Assembly: GCA_900239685.1 (NCBI GenBank)
Contig: OENT01000183.1
Span: 104,739 to 168,738, forward strand
DNA from: Rotaria macrura
Lineage: Eukaryota; Rotifera; Eurotatoria; Philodinida; Philodinidae
Length of the DNA stretch: 64,000 nt
Direction: 5' to 3'
Below are positions 61,590 through 64,000 of this stretch, piece after piece. Under the pieces are notes generated by a model, which was not told the origin of the DNA, did no database searches, and saw nothing but the letters and a program-made list of their open reading frames with translations. The position numbers and the translations under genes were made by a program. Each line of letters starts with the position of its first letter. The first letter of the stretch is position 1.

Positions 61590-64000
61590 ATGAAGCTGAT
61601 AACTTTTTTGGGTGGTAAGTTTCAATGATTCTGCTTGGTTTTTTTTCTTTGTCTAAAGCAGTGTTTTTACATTTGAAGTGATTTCGTTAATCACAACCAG
61701 TAGTTGGGCCTATTCAGAGGATTGTGCTAGAGGGCCAGAATATTGGTGTCGTGATGCCTCAACAGCTGAAGAATGCGATGCTACTCTTCATTGTCAAAAA
61801 ACTGTCTGGCGTAAACAAGAAAATGATAAGAATCCACAGAAAACTAGTGAAACAACTCAAATGTTATGCAATGTTCTTGTGCAAGCTTCAATGGAACTTC
61901 TCACCGATGATTTCCTTGATGCTAATGTACTCAAACAATATCTTCATGACGACTGTTCAAAATTACCAAATCAAAATAATCTGATTCATCAAGTGAGAAA
62001 AAACAATTGTCTCACTATTTGACAAATCTTTTCTGTTTATTATAGTGTCAAATGGCTGTTGATCTCTATTTATCTGATATACTTCTTCACATTGAAAGTG
62101 GCACTGTAAGATCGAAATTTTTATTTTCTTTTCTTAATATGAACAATTTTTGTTCGAAAAGGAACCAAAAAAAATCTGTTCAATCATTCAAGGACATGAT
62201 TCGCAAAGTGCTTTCATTCCGAAACCACAACCTGTAGATATTACACCGAATCAGACATGCGTTCTGTGTGAATTCATTTTGGAACTTGTTCAAACATTTG
62301 CTACAGCGAATTCATCTGCTCAAGAGCTTGCAACACTTCTTGAAGATATTTGTCAGGCTATGCCACCTGTTTTAAAAGATGAATGTAAATCATTTATTGA
62401 AGCATACGGCATTGATATCGTTGCACTTCTAATTCGAGAATTCAATCCGAACAAAACATGTGAATTTATTAAACTATGCCCGAAACCAAAAGATGTTTCC
62501 TTTTTGACTAAACCAAACGCTAATACATGTGGCCTATGTGACTATATTTCGACCTATTTATCAGCTGGCTATCCAATGGACAATGTTTGTAAATATTTCT
62601 CAACAGACAACAGTGTTCAACAGCAATGTGAAATTCTCGTTCATTTATATAAACCGAATTTTTGTTCACAATTACCTATCTGCTATGAGGAAATTAAAAT
62701 TCAACCTGTTCAACAATCTATCAAGCAAGACGTTAACTCACCTCAATGTGCACTATGCAAATACATCATCACTTATATTGATACAGCCATTCAAAACAAT
62801 AAATCTGAAGCTGCTATTGAAGCTGCCCTAGAAAAAGTTTGCAAGATTCTACCAGGAACGTTGCAAGATAAATGCGTTCAATTTGTTGAAAAGTATGGAC
62901 CAATGCTTTTTCAATTACTTCAAAACTATTCATCACCAGATAAAGTATGCGACGCATTGAAATTATGTAACAATGGAACACAAACACTCACTTCTTGTAA
63001 ATTTACATTTCGAATGTACTTAAGAATTTAATATCTGTGCGTTTTTATTTATTTTTAGTTCAACTTGTTCAATTAAAAAGCATTGAAAAACTTACGGTCA
63101 ACTCTCTTCAATGTACATTCTGCAAATACTTGATTGGTTTCTTGGATACAGCTATCGGAACTAATCGAACTCCAGCAGCTATTGAAGCAGCATTAGAAAA
63201 AGTATGTAATATTTTTCCAGCATCACTCAAAGACAATTGTACGAGCTTCGTTCACAAATATGGACCCATTATTGCTTTCCTTCTGGCAAGAAATGCAACA
63301 CCTGTCGAAGTATGCAATTTCATTAAATTCTGTAACAACGGAACACAAGAAATAACACCTAGTACGTATATCATACATGAATTTCAACGTTTTCTCCAAC
63401 GAATAAACTCATTTTTAAATTGTACAGAAAGTATCAATCAAATAGTCCCTATTCAAGAAACATCAATTAGTTCTGCTGAATGTTCGCTGTGCAAATACGT
63501 CATTAGTTACATCGATAATATCATTCAAAACAACAAATCAGAAGCAGCTATCGAGGCTGCCCTAGAAAAAGTTTGCGGCATTTTACCAGGACCAGCAAAA
63601 GTCAAATGCGTTGATTTTGTCGATTCATATGGACCGATCCTACTTCAACTTATAGAAAAATATAGTACACCGGATCAAGTTTGTAATGCTTTGAAATTAT
63701 GTAACAACGGAACACAACAAGTTACACCTCGTAAATAAACATCTCGAAACTTTCGCAACACCTTTTATTTTTGTAAAACCCCGTTTTCCGTTTCAGTGGA
63801 GCATATTCAATCTATGAGAGCGGAACACATTAAGCTCAAATCTCTTCAATGTACATTCTGCAAATACTTGATTGGTTTCTTGGACACAGCTATCGGAACT
63901 AATCGAACTCCAGCAGCTATTGAAGCAGCATTAGAAAAAGTATGTAATATTTTTCCAGCATCACTCAAAGACAATTGTACGAGCTTCGTTCACAAATATG
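61590..64000 (+). CDS. Prosaposin-like protein (SapA plus SapB repeats), 3' partial
   Basis: Exons 61590-61614, 61679-61992, 62046-62105, 62162-62996, 63059-63361, 63428-63730 and 63797 onward join in phase and run off the window. A signal peptide spans exons 1-2 (MKLITFLG then VISLITTSSWA). Next is a SapA domain (EDCARGPEYWCRD...CDATLHCQKTVW), then a first SapB domain over exons 2-4 (MLCNVLVQASMELL...CQMAVDLYLSDILLHI...ICSIIQG). Further SapB units begin CVLCEFILELVQTF, CGLCDYISTYL (short and divergent), CALCKYIITYIDTAI, CTFCKYLIGFLDTAI, CSLCKYVISYIDNII and again CTFCKYLIGFLDTAI, each with the six-Cys pattern and often a CNNGT glycosylation site. Prosaposins are secreted or lysosomal precursors whose saposins bind lipid and help hydrolases reach glycolipids. 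The last units are recent exon duplicates. Confidence 0.85.
62747..64000 (+). repeat. Tandem duplication of a two-unit saposin block
   Basis: Saposin units alternate as A-B-A-B: units starting near 62747 and 63481 share the type CxLCKYxIxYID, and units near 63112 and 63850 share the type CTFCKYLIGFLD. The repeat period is about 735-738 bp and includes the introns' positions. The 160 bases from 63841 to the window end match 63103 onward with a single difference seen (gatacag versus gacacag). Exons 63059-63361 and 63428-63730 have identical length (303 bp) and phase. Confidence 0.8.

Noticed and set aside
1-64000. tRNA, rRNA, CRISPR arrays and telomeric repeats
   Set aside because: I looked for tRNA T-loop-like GGTTCRANYCC strings, regular spaced repeats and G-rich telomere repeats and found no convincing case; a tRNAscan-SE run would be decisive for tRNAs.

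Overview
This window looks like animal nuclear DNA. It is AT-rich, its protein genes are cut by GT-AG introns that range from about 50 bp to over 1 kb, and it encodes animal proteins: a YAP/Yorkie co-activator, SPATA7, PEX7, a prosaposin-like protein, a peptide-type GPCR and a tetraspan protein. The small introns, the gene spacing, splice acceptors sitting just before start codons and one bacterial-like enzyme gene with an intron suggest a bdelloid rotifer. That assignment is inference. I built the exon models by reading splice sites and checking codon phase; every multi-exon model offered as intact closes in phase.

Layout. 153-2619 (+): 3' part of a claudin/PMP22-like tetraspan gene with a Ser/Arg- and Gln/Pro-rich tail. 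3492-5551 (+): LicD/fukutin-like protein with a long threonine run. 5552-12110: 6.5 kb without a recognisable gene, holding a foldback (MITE-like) element at 10040-10452 and a relatively GC-rich block near 7280-7910. 12111-13112 (-): PEX7. 15247-17533 (-): YAP/Yorkie homologue. 18894-22396 (+): SPATA7. 22887-23087 (+): small Id-like HLH protein. 23370-24325 (-): unknown single-pass membrane protein. 26124-26459 (+): small unknown membrane protein. 30865-34330 (+): GH20 beta-N-acetylhexosaminidase of bacterial type. 39646-41856 (+): class A GPCR. 42128-54423 (+): 14-exon gene for a 2,436-residue secreted protein resembling large lipid transfer proteins. 56598-57887 (+): cysteine-rich repeat gene that looks damaged. 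59201-60506: dead Tc1/mariner element with intact-looking inverted repeats. 61590 to the window end (+): prosaposin-like gene with freshly duplicated exons, running off the window.

Neighbouring genes share no obvious pathway. Loose themes are secretion and lysosome-type glycan or lipid handling (GH20, LicD, lipid transfer protein, saposins), Hippo signalling (YAP), cilia (SPATA7) and peroxisome import (PEX7). I found no tRNA, rRNA, CRISPR array or bacterial-style regulatory element. The items most worth a second look are the GH20 gene as a horizontal-transfer candidate, the very divergent giant lipid-transfer-like protein, the damaged cysteine-rich gene, the saposin exon duplication, and the recurring acceptor-before-ATG arrangement that fits spliced-leader trans-splicing.
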